Assembly: GCA_035593725.1 (NCBI GenBank)
Contig: DAOSZN010000006.1
Location: forward strand, 1 to 64,000
From: UBA4971 sp029551185
Lineage (GTDB): Bacteria; Bacillota; SHA-98; UBA4971
Direction of reading: 5' to 3'
DNA length: 64,000 nucleotides
Of the stretch, positions 34,516 to 43,956 are shown one piece after another. Under the pieces are notes generated by a model. The model was not told where the DNA came from and ran no database searches. It saw only the letters and a list, made by a program, of their open reading frames with translations. Each line of letters begins with the position of its first letter. Within the stretch, counting starts at the first letter, position 1. The position numbers and the translations under genes were made by a program.

Positions 34516-35898
34516 TTACGCCGGACGCGCTTTGGGCAGGTACTTCTCGATATATTCCTCGCGGATTCTCTTTAGCTCTCTAACAGGTAGAAGCGTCAAG
34601 AGTTCCCAGCCCAGATCAAGGGTTTGCTCTATGGTCCTGTTCTCTTCAGGACCTTGATTCACATATCTCTTCTCAAATTCATCCGCGAACTTAGAAAACT
34701 TCCTATCGTCTTCGGAAAGGGCTGCCTCGCCCAAAATAGCCGCAAGTTCCTTTGCGTCTTTCCCTCTGGCATAAGCAGCATAAAGCTGGTTCATGGTATC
34801 AGCATGATCCTCCCTTGTCTTTCCATGGCCGATTCCCTTGTCCTTTAGCCTTGACAGTGACGGTAAAACGTCTATAGGCGGATATATGCCTTTGCGATGC
34901 AGCTCCCGAGCGAGCAGTATTTGGCCTTCTGTAATGTAGCCAGTCAAGTCCACGATAGGGTGGGTCTTGTCATCCTCAGGCATAGTAAGAATGGGAATCT
35001 GAGTTATAGACCCTTTCCGCCCCTTGATACGTCCTGCTCTCTCATACATTGTAGCAAGGTCTGTATACATATATCCCGGATATCCACGACGCCCCGGCAC
35101 TTCCATTCGCGCTGCGGAAATTTCCCTGAGCGCCTCTGCATAGTTGGTTATGTCAGTGAGAATAACAAGGACATGCATGTCTTTTTCAAACGCCAGGTAT
35201 TCAGCAGCGGTAAGAGCCATCTTCGGAGTGGATATCCTTTCAATGGCCGGGTCGTCAGCTAGATTCATGAAAAGCACGGCACGCTCAATAGCTCCTGTCC
35301 GTTTGAAATCTGAGATAAAATAGTCAGCTTCTTCAAATGTGATACCCATCGCGCCGAACACTACACTGAACTTCTCATCCGTGCCAAGAACCCTTGCTTG
35401 CCTTGCAATTTGAGCAGCAAGGGCAGCATGAGGGAGTCCTGAGCCTGAGAAGATAGGGAGTTTCTGTCCCCTTACAAGAGTGTTCAACCCGTCTATCGCG
35501 GAAATACCTGTCTGGATAAACTCTGACGGATAGTCCCTGGCATAGGGATTTATGGGGCTACCGTTGATATCCACTTTTTTCTCAGGGATAATCTCCGGAC
35601 CGCCGTCCCGAGGCCTGCCGAATCCGTCAAAAACCCGGCCTAGCATGTCCATGGACACTCCGAGCTCTATGCCTCGTCCGAGGAATCTCACTTTTGCGGC
35701 AGAGAGATTCAAACCCGCTGACCCTTCGAATAGCTGAACCAAAGCCCTTGAACCGTCTGCTTCGAGCACCCTGCCTCGTCTGATTTCATCTTTGGAAACT
35801 TCGATTTCTACAAGCTCACCGTATTTAACACCTTCAACCTGCTCCACCACCATGAGTGGGCCGGCAACTTCGGAAACTGTTCTGTATTCCTTAAGCAA
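34516..35898 (-). CDS. ntpB: V/A-type ATPase subunit B
   Basis: Non-catalytic nucleotide-binding subunit of the A3B3 head. Beta-barrel domain LKEYRTVSEVAGPLMVVEQVEGV, central domain with the degenerate P-loop region PIFSGSGLPHAALAAQIARQ (subunit B lacks a Walker A) and DITNYAEALREISAARMEVPGRRGYPGYMYTDLA. I choose the TTG at 35898 (GGGGGG eight bases upstream), which makes the N-terminus MLKEYRTVSEV as in homologues; GTG at 35907 is too close to that site. 460 residues. The start overlaps the subunit A stop. Confidence 0.95.
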   Translation of the reverse strand: MLKEYRTVSEVAGPLMVVEQVEGVKYGELVEIEVSKDEIRRGRVLEADGSRALVQLFEGSAGLNLSAAKVRFLGRGIELGVSMDMLGRVFDGFGRPRDGGPEIIPEKKVDINGSPINPYARDYPSEFIQTGISAIDGLNTLVRGQKLPIFSGSGLPHAALAAQIARQARVLGTDEKFSVVFGAMGITFEEADYFISDFKRTGAIERAVLFMNLADDPAIERISTPKMALTAAEYLAFEKDMHVLVILTDITNYAEALREISAARMEVPGRRGYPGYMYTDLATMYERAGRIKGRKGSITQIPILTMPEDDKTHPIVDLTGYITEGQILLARELHRKGIYPPIDVLPSLSRLKDKGIGHGKTREDHADTMNQLYAAYARGKDAKELAAILGEAALSEDDRKFSKFADEFEKRYVNQGPEENRTIEQTLDLGWELLTLLPVRELKRIREEYIEKYLPKARPA

Positions 35899-37666
35899 CT
35901 TCCTCACCCCCCGCTGCCTCGGTCAGGCCACGAAAAGCAGCCTTCATCTCCTGGAACACACTGTTTAGTCTCTCATCTTCGTTCTCAGGAACATATTTCA
36001 TCCTGGCTATAGTATCACGGACTTCCAGCTTCATGATGGCATCAAAAGGAACGCCTGCTTCCACCGCATTCAGGGCAGAATGGTGGAAGTCCAAAATAGC
36101 CTTGAGCATAAGCCTTTGCTTATTAAGAGACGTATACGTGTCTACCTCGTGATATGCGTTTTGGTGCAGGAAGTCTTCACGTATTGATTTTGAGGTCTCA
36201 AGTGACAACCTATCTTTGACAGATAAGGCATCTATACCGACAAGTCTTACGATTTCCTCGAGCTCCGCCTCTTCCTGCAAAAGTTGCATGGCTTCCCGTC
36301 TCAGATCCCCGAAGTCAGTTGAAACCGTCTTGGAAATCTGTTCTTCCAAGCGCTCAAGATAAAGGGAATAGCTGATGAGCCAGTTAATTGCAGGGAAATG
36401 ACGCCTTGCAGCCAACGTTGAATCCAGGCCCCAGAATACCTTCGCCACTCGGAGTGTCGCCTGAGCCACAGGCTCTGACAAATCCCCGCCCGGAGGAGAC
36501 ACAGCTCCGATAACAGTTAGTGTGCCTTCTCTTCCGTCAGCCCCGAGACACTTGACACGTCCTGCACGCTCATAGAATTCAGCTATTCTGGAACCAAGGT
36601 ATGCAGGGTATCCCTCTTCACCCGGCATTTCCTCCAGTCGTCCCGAAATCTCACGAAGCGCCTCAGCCCACCTGGACGTTGAGTCTGCCATAAGGGCTAC
36701 ATTATAGCCCATGTCGCGGAAATACTCAGCTATGGTGATACCGGTGTAGACTGAAGCTTCACGGGCTGCTACAGGCATGTCTGAAGTATTTGCCACAAGC
36801 GTTGTTCTCTTCATGAGAGGCTCGCCTGTGCGTGGGTCAGTAAGCTCCGGAAAATCCATGAGCACCTCAGTCATCTCATTTCCACGCTCCCCGCAGCCTA
36901 CGTAGACGATGATATCTGAGTCAGCCCACCTTGCCAGCTGGTGCTGGACAACGGTTTTGCCGCTGCCGAACGGTCCCGGCACGCAGGCAGCTCCGCCTTT
37001 GGCTACCGGAAAGAACATGTCTATGATACGCTGCCCTGTAACAAGCGGCGCATAGGGAGGAAGCTTCTCCGCATATGGTCTTCCCCGCCGAACCGGCCAG
37101 CGGGTCAGCATCGTAATATCTTTCGGACCGTCGCTTGTTTCAACAGTTGCCACCACGTCGACAACTGTGAACTCGCCTTCTTTGATATCCCGAACCGTAC
37201 CTCGGATACCATGGGGGACCATTATCCGGTGCTCCACAACGGTTGTCTCTTGGACCACACCGATGATATCCCCGGGTTTCACCGAATCCCCGGGCTTTAC
37301 TTTTGGCTCAAAATACCACTTACGCTCGTGGTCTATACCGGGCAATTCAATTCCGCGCTCAATGCGGTCACCGACACGATCCTTAATTTTGTCAAGAGGC
37401 CTCTGAATTCCATCGTATATCGCCTCTATCAGGCCGGGCGCCAGCTCCACGGAAAGAGCCTCACCGGTAGTGTAAACCGGTTCGCCGGGCCCGAGACCGG
37501 CTGTCTCCTCATAAACCTGGATTGACGCCTTGTCGCCCCGCATTTCTATGATCTCGCCGATGAGCCTCTTATCGCTCACCCGCACTACGTCGTACATTTT
37601 TGCGTTGCCCATTCCTTCAGCTATTACCAAAGGCCCTGAGACCTTAATGATTCTTCCTTCATCCAT
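35891..37666 (-). CDS. ntpA: V/A-type ATPase catalytic subunit A
   Basis: Catalytic subunit. N-terminal barrel GRIIKVSGPLVIAEGM, the A-specific non-homologous insert (VKPGDSVKPGDIIGVVQETTVVEHRIMVP), Walker A GPFGSGKTVVQ and the Walker B region VALMADSTSRWAEALREISGRLEEMPGEEGYPAYL. 591 residues, normal, with no intein. Starts nine bases after subunit F. Confidence 0.97.
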   Translation of the reverse strand: MDEGRIIKVSGPLVIAEGMGNAKMYDVVRVSDKRLIGEIIEMRGDKASIQVYEETAGLGPGEPVYTTGEALSVELAPGLIEAIYDGIQRPLDKIKDRVGDRIERGIELPGIDHERKWYFEPKVKPGDSVKPGDIIGVVQETTVVEHRIMVPHGIRGTVRDIKEGEFTVVDVVATVETSDGPKDITMLTRWPVRRGRPYAEKLPPYAPLVTGQRIIDMFFPVAKGGAACVPGPFGSGKTVVQHQLARWADSDIIVYVGCGERGNEMTEVLMDFPELTDPRTGEPLMKRTTLVANTSDMPVAAREASVYTGITIAEYFRDMGYNVALMADSTSRWAEALREISGRLEEMPGEEGYPAYLGSRIAEFYERAGRVKCLGADGREGTLTVIGAVSPPGGDLSEPVAQATLRVAKVFWGLDSTLAARRHFPAINWLISYSLYLERLEEQISKTVSTDFGDLRREAMQLLQEEAELEEIVRLVGIDALSVKDRLSLETSKSIREDFLHQNAYHEVDTYTSLNKQRLMLKAILDFHHSALNAVEAGVPFDAIMKLEVRDTIARMKYVPENEDERLNSVFQEMKAAFRGLTEAAGGEEVA

Positions 37667-37674
37667 ACCAGATC

Positions 37675-37998
37675 CTACCCTCTCTCCTGGAATAAGATGT
37701 CGGCGCCGACAGCCTTTTCCACGATCTTCTTCATCCGTGTCCTGGCAAGCCCCATTGAACCCTCAATCCCCGGAATTATCGCCACTGCAGGAAGGGGTTG
37801 ATCATCAAACGCCTCCACAAGTTCAGGCACTGTATTCGCCGCCCATTCAGTGAGAAAGATCACCCCGTACCTGCCTTTTTGAAGCGCAGTTATAATATGA
37901 ACGCCTTCTTCAGGCCCACTCAAGGTAAATATATCCGCTCCCAGGGAACGAAATCCCAAGACAGCTTCTTCCTCACCAACCACTGCCATCTTATACAT
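37675..37998 (-). CDS. ntpG: V/A-type ATPase subunit F
   Basis: Small central-stalk protein that binds subunit D. The start MYKMAVVGEEEAVLGFRSLGADIF is typical of the family (MYKIAVVGD...VLGF). I choose the ATG at 37998 on that basis; a GTG at 38007 and an ATG at 37989 are alternatives. 107 residues. Overlaps subunit C by a few bases. Named ntpG after the E. hirae operon. Confidence 0.9.
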   Translation of the reverse strand: MYKMAVVGEEEAVLGFRSLGADIFTLSGPEEGVHIITALQKGRYGVIFLTEWAANTVPELVEAFDDQPLPAVAIIPGIEGSMGLARTRMKKIVEKAVGADILFQERG

Positions 37999-38998
37999 AC
38001 GTATCACGTAGCCTTTCCCTCATGCTATCCCTGGACACCCCTGCTGCTTTACCTGCAATCACCAGCCGCGCTATTTGCAATTCTTGTTGTTTTGCAAGAA
38101 TATATCCGATGAGTGGCTCGGGGCCTAGCGGAACGTATCTGGCTTGCCGGATTGACCCGGTTTGAGCTCCCTCAAAAAACCGCTCTATCTCAGAAAGGGA
38201 TTTTCCTTCCTCAAGCAGCTTCAACCCGCGCCTAGCAATGAACTCATATCCTGTTCCTGACAGAATATCTGTTAGCGACTCAGGGGACTCGTCTTCATAA
38301 GCCTGGCTAAACTTTCCGGGGTCCACATTGCCCCCTGACACGAACGCATGATCCACAAGCCACTTGTCCCTCTTCATCTTCCTTGCTCTTAAGAATATGG
38401 AAAGGTTGAGGAAGTCTATCTCCCTCCGGACTTGCTCTGTAAGAAACGGGATCCCTATAGCCTGCGCCCTTTTAAGCAAGGCCTCGTGCATCTCCTTATC
38501 AATCATGATATCTATGACTTCAGGAGAAGGGCGCAAGGAATGAACAGCCTTTGCGTTTTCTATCGCCAGGGTGAACTCACGGGGCAAGGCCAGTGCATCC
38601 CCGTCCAAGGCCTTGCTGACGGCTTCTGTGTCGAGAGACCCGAGACGGGATATGGCGCCTTTTGGCGAGACATTGTAAATCTCAGCCTTTATCATAACCT
38701 TTAGATTATGATAATCGTGTCGCAATGTAATAAACTCCGCCAGTCTCTCATCGGGGCTCGTTTCCTTGATGAAACGAAGCAGTTTCAATTCCTCTTCATC
38801 CAGAATCTCGTCTATAGACAGGCGCTCCTTCGCCGGACTTTCAACGTGAGCATAACCGGCTTCTTCTAACACCTTAAAAGCGCTATGCACATCGGGAGCG
38901 TCAATCATTCGTTCTATTGTCGCGCGGTCGAGAAGCCTGGCCTCAACAGCCCGGACTCGGCCGACCGCGTATGCATACTTTTCTTCAAGTCCCAGCAA
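37991..38998 (-). CDS. ntpC: V/A-type ATPase subunit C
   Basis: Funnel-shaped all-helical subunit linking the central stalk to the K ring. The segments KYAYAVGRVRAVEARLLDRATIERMI and ITLRHDYHNLKVMIKAEIY are characteristic. I choose the TTG at 38998: GGGAGGTGA stands directly upstream, and this start removes an otherwise odd N-terminal extension and the overlap with subunit E. 335 residues. Confidence 0.92.
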   Translation of the reverse strand: MLGLEEKYAYAVGRVRAVEARLLDRATIERMIDAPDVHSAFKVLEEAGYAHVESPAKERLSIDEILDEEELKLLRFIKETSPDERLAEFITLRHDYHNLKVMIKAEIYNVSPKGAISRLGSLDTEAVSKALDGDALALPREFTLAIENAKAVHSLRPSPEVIDIMIDKEMHEALLKRAQAIGIPFLTEQVRREIDFLNLSIFLRARKMKRDKWLVDHAFVSGGNVDPGKFSQAYEDESPESLTDILSGTGYEFIARRGLKLLEEGKSLSEIERFFEGAQTGSIRQARYVPLGPEPLIGYILAKQQELQIARLVIAGKAAGVSRDSMRERLRDTYV

Positions 38999-39026
38999 TT
39001 CGTCACCTCCCGACCGAGAAGCGTTT

Positions 39027-39626
39027 TCAACCAAAAAGGATCTTGGCTACGTCAACTAGCAATGCCTCATATTCCCTGGCCAGGATAGCGTCGAAAGTAC
39101 AGTTAACTTCAACCTTTCCTGAACGTAGGATAAAACCTCCGATGAAGTCTCCTGAAATATCAGCTAATTGAACTTTACCTTTGCGTCCTGCCTTAGCAAG
39201 TTCAGCATTGACTTCCGATACGATTCTTTCACCGATTGTCGACCGATCCTGCTCAGACATGATAACGTCTCCGCCAATATCGCCTGCCGCAGCAAACAAA
39301 GTCTGCTTCAGATATCCCTTGTACACTTCAGGTTCAAGAGAGGCAAGTCGACTCTTAGCTTCTGAGAACGCTTCCTTAACCAGTTCCTCTTTTGCAGCAA
39401 GGATCTGTCTTCTCGCGTCTAAATCAGCCAAAGTGGCAATACGTCTTGCGTTCTCTTCGGCTTTCTCTCTGGCTTCGGCCAGCTCCTCTTCACGCTTCCT
39501 CGCAGCTTCTGCCCGCGCTTCTTGGAGAATCGCATCCGCGTCACGTTTAGCAGCTTCCACAATCTCATCAGCCTTTAGTTGCGCTTCTTGAAGGATAGTC
39601 TCCTTCATCTTCTCCAGCGCGTCCAT
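39027..39626 (-). CDS. ntpE: V/A-type ATPase subunit E (peripheral stalk)
   Basis: The first ~100 residues are one long Ala/Glu/Arg-rich coiled coil (ADAILQEARAEAARKREEEL); the C-terminal globular part contains GDVIMSEQDRSTIGERIVSEVN and GGFILRSGKVEVNCTFDAIL. 199 residues, normal. It pairs with the small 108-residue stalk subunit encoded first in the operon. Directly adjoins subunit K. Confidence 0.93.
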   Translation of the reverse strand: MDALEKMKETILQEAQLKADEIVEAAKRDADAILQEARAEAARKREEELAEAREKAEENARRIATLADLDARRQILAAKEELVKEAFSEAKSRLASLEPEVYKGYLKQTLFAAAGDIGGDVIMSEQDRSTIGERIVSEVNAELAKAGRKGKVQLADISGDFIGGFILRSGKVEVNCTFDAILAREYEALLVDVAKILFG

Positions 39627-40121
39627 TTATGCCACTCCTCCGAATTCAATACCAAATAGTACCAGAAGCAGCGTTGCAAGGAATGCCAGCACTGCGTAGG
39701 TCTCAACCATGGCCGCGAAAACCAAAGGTTTTCCCAGCTCTTCAGGACGCTTCGCTACCACCCCAAGGCCTGCAGCGGCTACCTTACCCTGGTAAACAGC
39801 GGAAATAAGCCCGACTAAGGCAATGGGCATAGCTGCTGCGATTGCAAGCCAGCCTTCAGAAGTGGTCAATCTAATGATATTTCCGCTAAAGACTCCCATT
39901 TTCATCATGAGCAGGAATCCTGTAAGCGCTCCGTATATACCCTGCGTTCCCGGAATAACTTGTAAGAGAAGAACTTGTCCGAACTTATCAGGGTCTTCCG
40001 TTACCACCCCGGAACCTGCTGAGCCCACCAAAGCTACTCCGATTGATGATCCGATCCCCGGAAGGATAAATGCTACAGCCACTGCAATAAAACCCAAGAC
40101 CATTCCTACTGTGATTGACAT
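39627..40121 (-). CDS. ntpK: V/A-type ATPase proteolipid subunit K (rotor ring)
   Basis: Four hydrophobic helices in 164 residues: a duplicated hairpin, as in E. hirae NtpK. The ring residues that bind Na+ there have counterparts: Thr59-Gln60 in VIPGTQGIYG, Gln111 in VYQGKVAAAG and Glu140 in AMVETYAVLAF. The first hairpin has no carboxylate, so each subunit carries one ion site. This predicts a sodium-coupled enzyme; direction (pump or synthase) is not decided. Confidence 0.95.
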   Translation of the reverse strand: MSITVGMVLGFIAVAVAFILPGIGSSIGVALVGSAGSGVVTEDPDKFGQVLLLQVIPGTQGIYGALTGFLLMMKMGVFSGNIIRLTTSEGWLAIAAAMPIALVGLISAVYQGKVAAAGLGVVAKRPEELGKPLVFAAMVETYAVLAFLATLLLVLFGIEFGGVA

Positions 40122-40127
40122 ATCTTT

Positions 40128-42107
40128 CTATGCCTCCCCTTCCTCCACAATCTCAATGTACTTTGTCTTCTTACTAAAAGGCCTGAATCTTCTGCCTCCG
40201 CCTTCAAAAAACTTCCCATAGAACTCTACGTACTGCAATCTGCTGGAATGTACGTACGAGCCAATTACGTTAATCGCCAGATTAAATACATGCCCGATGA
40301 CAAGGAGCATGAGCATGGGAATCCATCCGACAAACCGGATTGAGAGAAAACGCTTTGCCATATCGTTAACTACCATCGCAATTACAGATGAGGCAAGCCC
40401 TAAGGCTAAAAGCCTCGAATATGACAGTATGTCGCTGACATATCCTGTGAGATCATACAGGCTCAAGATTCCTGCCCCTAATCGCATAATGATATTCTTA
40501 TGAGCTCTCCCTTGAGTAAGAATGAGTCCGACTGCACCTAATATAGCCAGCCATTTTCCAACTTCGCTCATAACAGGATTGCCAAGGGCGGATGCGCCTA
40601 TCAGCAGAATAAAACCTGTCAAGAAAGGATACCACAAGCCTTGATCGAATATGGCTTCCTTCAGGTTTCCTTGTTTGACATTATAATAGAGTTTTATACC
40701 AAGACCAACATAGATCTGGACAAGCCCCAACGCAAAAGATACGCCGAGCATAAGCAAGGGGTTGTCCAAAGGGCTGAACCAAAGAGGAGCGATGCCGAAC
40801 AGGTCACCGAACCAAGAACCTGTGACAGCCCCTACCAACACACACGCAGCTCCGCATATTGCCATCATGGTGAAAAGTTTCTTTGCCGTTCCTGCCATCT
40901 TGATTTTCTTCAGCAGAAGCAAGCAAACTATGCTCAGTATAACCCCGTATCCGGCGTCTCCTAGCGCCATCCCGAAAAATATAAAGAAGAAGGGCATAGA
41001 CGCAAACGAAGGATCAATTGTCCCCGGCCTTGGCATTCCGTAAATTTCCGTGACTGCCTCAAAAGGCGTAGCAAATGCCGGGTTATCTAAAGTGACAGGA
41101 GGATTCTCATCGTCTAACGGATCACGCGCCTCTATATGAACCAAATCGTATTCTGACCGCACAGCCTTTTCCAATTCAGGCAAGGCATCCTCACGTGCCC
41201 ACCCTTCTATCAAGAATGCAGTTCGTGTAGCAGGACATTCAGAAGCTAAGGTTTTCCGGTCTAAAGCGAGGGATAAGTGGTCATAGATGGAGTAAATCTT
41301 GACGCGCTCCTTAAGCAATCCTTTTGCCTGCTCCGTAAGGTCCTCTATTTCTTTGTCAATCGCAGACAGCCTGTCTTCAATTCTCCGCATAGCGTCTGCG
41401 GGTGTACCTTGCACTTCAGGGAGAAGCTGTGGGACTATATTATGAGCTGAAAGGACTTGGCGCACCTTATCCCTGTCCTCACTAAGAGAGATTGCCACAA
41501 CAGGGATATAGCGGGTGCCTGATGACGGGCCGGGCGCAAAATAAGTACGAGGACATGACTCATTGAGTTCCGCCATAATGTCTTCGTAAAAACGTGATGA
41601 GATTTCATAAAGATCAACCGATATCTGTTTGCTGCCGGCTAATTCGGGAACGGGTATATCCAGCCATTCCCAAGCAGAAAGCTGATTGTGGTTATCTAAG
41701 AGACGGGATTCTTCAGTGCTTCTCTTCGAGAGTTCTTCGTCAAGTCTCCGGCACTCTTCGTAAATCCTATGTCCTTCTTCGACCTTACTTCCGAGGTCAT
41801 CAAAGGTTGAGTTCGGAAGATATACCTTTCCCCCGGCGAACTGCTCAATAATGTTTTTCTTGATTCTCTCGAATCTGTCAAGGAAGTCTATACAGAACTT
41901 CAATTCAGTGAGAGCCCTTGACAGCTCTTCCTGTTTCGTGCCTAGCTCCGCAAGGACTTCTGATAGATCGCACAGTGAGTATTCCTGAGACTCAATCTCA
42001 GTCTTTTCAATTTCAACCACACCAACGTCTTGTAACACTCCGATGATGCCGTCGGCGCAAGATACAGGCGCAACAAGCGACACCTTCTTCATCTTAGCGA
42101 TTGCCAC
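40128..42107 (-). CDS. ntpI: V/A-type ATPase subunit I (a subunit, stator)
   Basis: Soluble N-terminal arm of about 330 residues with coiled coils, then about seven to eight membrane helices (FFIFFGMALGDAGYGVILSIVCLLL onward). The conserved arginine region near LSYSRLLALGLASSVIAMVVND matches the half-channel arginine helix of the family. 659 residues, normal. GTG start at 42107 overlaps the upstream stalk gene by 14 bases; an ATG follows five codons later. Confidence 0.94.
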   Translation of the reverse strand: MAIAKMKKVSLVAPVSCADGIIGVLQDVGVVEIEKTEIESQEYSLCDLSEVLAELGTKQEELSRALTELKFCIDFLDRFERIKKNIIEQFAGGKVYLPNSTFDDLGSKVEEGHRIYEECRRLDEELSKRSTEESRLLDNHNQLSAWEWLDIPVPELAGSKQISVDLYEISSRFYEDIMAELNESCPRTYFAPGPSSGTRYIPVVAISLSEDRDKVRQVLSAHNIVPQLLPEVQGTPADAMRRIEDRLSAIDKEIEDLTEQAKGLLKERVKIYSIYDHLSLALDRKTLASECPATRTAFLIEGWAREDALPELEKAVRSEYDLVHIEARDPLDDENPPVTLDNPAFATPFEAVTEIYGMPRPGTIDPSFASMPFFFIFFGMALGDAGYGVILSIVCLLLLKKIKMAGTAKKLFTMMAICGAACVLVGAVTGSWFGDLFGIAPLWFSPLDNPLLMLGVSFALGLVQIYVGLGIKLYYNVKQGNLKEAIFDQGLWYPFLTGFILLIGASALGNPVMSEVGKWLAILGAVGLILTQGRAHKNIIMRLGAGILSLYDLTGYVSDILSYSRLLALGLASSVIAMVVNDMAKRFLSIRFVGWIPMLMLLVIGHVFNLAINVIGSYVHSSRLQYVEFYGKFFEGGGRRFRPFSKKTKYIEIVEEGEA

Positions 42108-42420
42108 TTGACGTCACTATCCTCTCCACTACTAAGTCGGCAGCACGAGGAATGTTGGCTCGCGCCGCATTTCGCAGTTCGTCACATTGATTACTACTTC
42201 GTTTTTGAGTCTTAAAGGCTTCAGCCTGCGCTTTAGCTTCTTCAGCCTCAATTATGGATTTCCCCTCAGTAGCTGCCTCAGACTTCGCATTCTCTATCAT
42301 GGTCCGTGCGGTAACGCGAGCGTCTCGCACAATCTCTTTCGCCCGCTCCTCCGCCTGACTTATCATTTCATCAGCATGGGCTTCAGTTTCCTGAAGCTCC
42401 TTGAGGACTTCGTATGCCAA
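42094..42420 (-). CDS. ntpF: V/A-type ATPase small stalk subunit (NtpF-like)
   Basis: 108-residue protein that is almost one coiled coil (LKELQETEAHADEMISQAEERAKEIVRDA), the partner of subunit E in the peripheral stalk. I choose the TTG at 42420, eight bases after GGGGGG; the ATG at 42426 is only two bases from that site. Position first in the operon, before subunit I, matches ntpF of E. hirae. Assignment rests on composition and context. Confidence 0.82.
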   Translation of the reverse strand: MAYEVLKELQETEAHADEMISQAEERAKEIVRDARVTARTMIENAKSEAATEGKSIIEAEEAKAQAEAFKTQKRSSNQCDELRNAARANIPRAADLVVERIVTSSGNR

Positions 42421-42456
42421 AATCATCACCCCCCAGCCTACAGCCAATTACACTTT

Positions 42457-42485
42457 ATTGTATAGCAATAATTAAGCTATGACAA
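42457..42485 (-). promoter_or_regulatory. Sigma-A promoter of the V/A-ATPase operon
   Basis: Minus strand: -35 TTGTCA (42480-42485), exactly 17-base spacer, -10 TACAAT (42457-42462). One mismatch in each box. About 30 bases of leader precede the first gene. Confidence 0.8.
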
Positions 42486-42921
42486 CAATTGAAAACTTAA
42501 GGGAGCTCCTTAGGCGCCGGGCGAGCCGAAATAACGCTGTATTTTATGAAGGCAAAGGCGACACCTGCTATTAATATTTCACAATTCTTTTTTTATTCGC
42601 TGAGAATGTCCCATATCCTCTGTAAAATATTTCCTAGTAGGTTCCACGGATCTTCGTGATTAATTAACTACGTGTATTAGAAACCCCTTTCGCCAAAGCA
42701 AGATCTATTAAGATTAAAGCTGTGGAACTAGAATTCATAAACTACGTTATATATTAATGAAGTGGGAGATTGAGCCCCTCTGTTATAGAGAAGAGGCCAT
42801 CCCCACACTGGCTAAGGAGCTCCTGAAACCCTGTAATCCGAGGCGCGCGCCCTTTATGATGTATGGTTCGAGGTTTTGTCTACCTCCAACATATCCACGC
42901 CAAAAGACCACCCTAAACCCG
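42486..42921. other. Intergenic region, no gene recognised
   Basis: 436 bases, AT-rich. Short open frames here lack ribosome binding sites and family resemblance. Two copies of an AGGAGCTCCT-like palindrome occur (near 42500 and 42813). I recognise no riboswitch or known small RNA. Confidence 0.5.
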
Positions 42922-42976
42922 GCAAGAGCCGCTTCCGGCACAGTATACCCCAAGGTGCCGGCCAGGCGGCTCTTGC
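42922..42976. terminator. Strong nested hairpin after trxB
   Basis: Outer stem GCAAGAGCCGC (42922-42932) pairs perfectly with 42966-42976; an inner stem CCGGCAC/GTGCCGG (42935-42941, 42955-42961) stacks on it. It is 34 bases after the trxB stop. The T-rich flank (TTTCTTTG) is on the plus-strand side, so it may work in both directions. Confidence 0.7.
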
Positions 42977-43009
42977 TTTCTTTGCATTCCCTCTCTTGAC
43001 TCCTTGTGG

Positions 43010-43954
43010 CTACGGGGATACAGTGTCTTTTGGATATATCCGACCACCTTCGGACATGTATCTTTCCGCTTCTACAGCAGCTATGGCGCCGTCACTTACC
43101 GCAGTCACAACTTGTCTCAGCGACTTCGCCCTGACATCTCCGGCAGCCAATAATCCGGGCGTACGGGTTCTCATTCGGTCATCAGTAAGAATATAGCCTC
43201 TTTCGTCAGTATCCACCATAGTCTCTATGAATTTGGTATCAGGACGGCTGCCGATTGCCACAAATATGCCGTCAGCTTCTACAAGCTTGGCATCACCGGT
43301 CCTTACATCCTTTATCATAATGCCTTCTACTTTGCTGTCGCCAAGAATTTCGGAAACTACCGAATGCCAATAAAACCCAATCCTAGGGTTGGTGAAAGCG
43401 TCATCTTGGAGCGCTTTTGTCGCCCTAAGCTCCCCTCGCCTGTGAACAACAGTAACCCTTGAGGCAAATTTCGCAAGAAACAAGGCTTCAACTATGGCTG
43501 AGTCTCCCCCTCCGACTACCAGCACTTCTTTTCCGCGGAAAAACGGCCCGTCGCAAGTAGCGCAGTAGGACACCCCCATGCCTCTGAGCTTGTCCTCACC
43601 GGAAACACCGAGCTTTCGAGGAATCGTCCCTGTGGCAACGATTACGGTTTTCGCTGTATACTCGCTTTCATCGGAAATCACCGAAAAATACCCCCGGCTG
43701 TCCCGAGAAATGCTGTTTACGCCGGCATAAACGAATTCTACGTCAAACTTACGTGCTTGCTCTTCCATACGCTGCATCAAATCAGGCCCTGAAATCCCCT
43801 CGGGAAATCCGGGATAGTTTTCAATCCAATGGGTGGTAGCTGCTTGTCCACCAGGCGCGCCTTGCTCTATCACTACAGTGGAAAGCTTAGCGCGTCCGGC
43901 ATAGAGAGCAGCCGAAAGCCCTGCAGGACCTGCGCCGATAACTGCCACATCCAT
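43010..43954 (-). CDS. trxB: Thioredoxin-disulfide reductase
   Basis: FAD- and NAD(P)H-dependent reductase. N-terminal FAD motif AVIGAGPAGLSAALYAG, redox pair CATC in SYCATCDGPFF, second dinucleotide motif VLVVGGGDSAIVEALFLAK and C-terminal FAD motif GLLAAGDVRAKSLRQ. The ATG at 43954 has GAAGG eight bases upstream and lies just after the carboxypeptidase stop; the open frame to 43984 would overlap it. 314 residues, normal. Confidence 0.94.
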   Translation of the reverse strand: MDVAVIGAGPAGLSAALYAGRAKLSTVVIEQGAPGGQAATTHWIENYPGFPEGISGPDLMQRMEEQARKFDVEFVYAGVNSISRDSRGYFSVISDESEYTAKTVIVATGTIPRKLGVSGEDKLRGMGVSYCATCDGPFFRGKEVLVVGGGDSAIVEALFLAKFASRVTVVHRRGELRATKALQDDAFTNPRIGFYWHSVVSEILGDSKVEGIMIKDVRTGDAKLVEADGIFVAIGSRPDTKFIETMVDTDERGYILTDDRMRTRTPGLLAAGDVRAKSLRQVVTAVSDGAIAAVEAERYMSEGGRIYPKDTVSP

Positions 43955-43956
43955 GT

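Noticed and set aside
42757..42999. 80-codon plus-strand open frame upstream of trxB's end
   Set aside because: No ribosome binding site, low-complexity basic translation, and it runs through the nested terminator hairpin.
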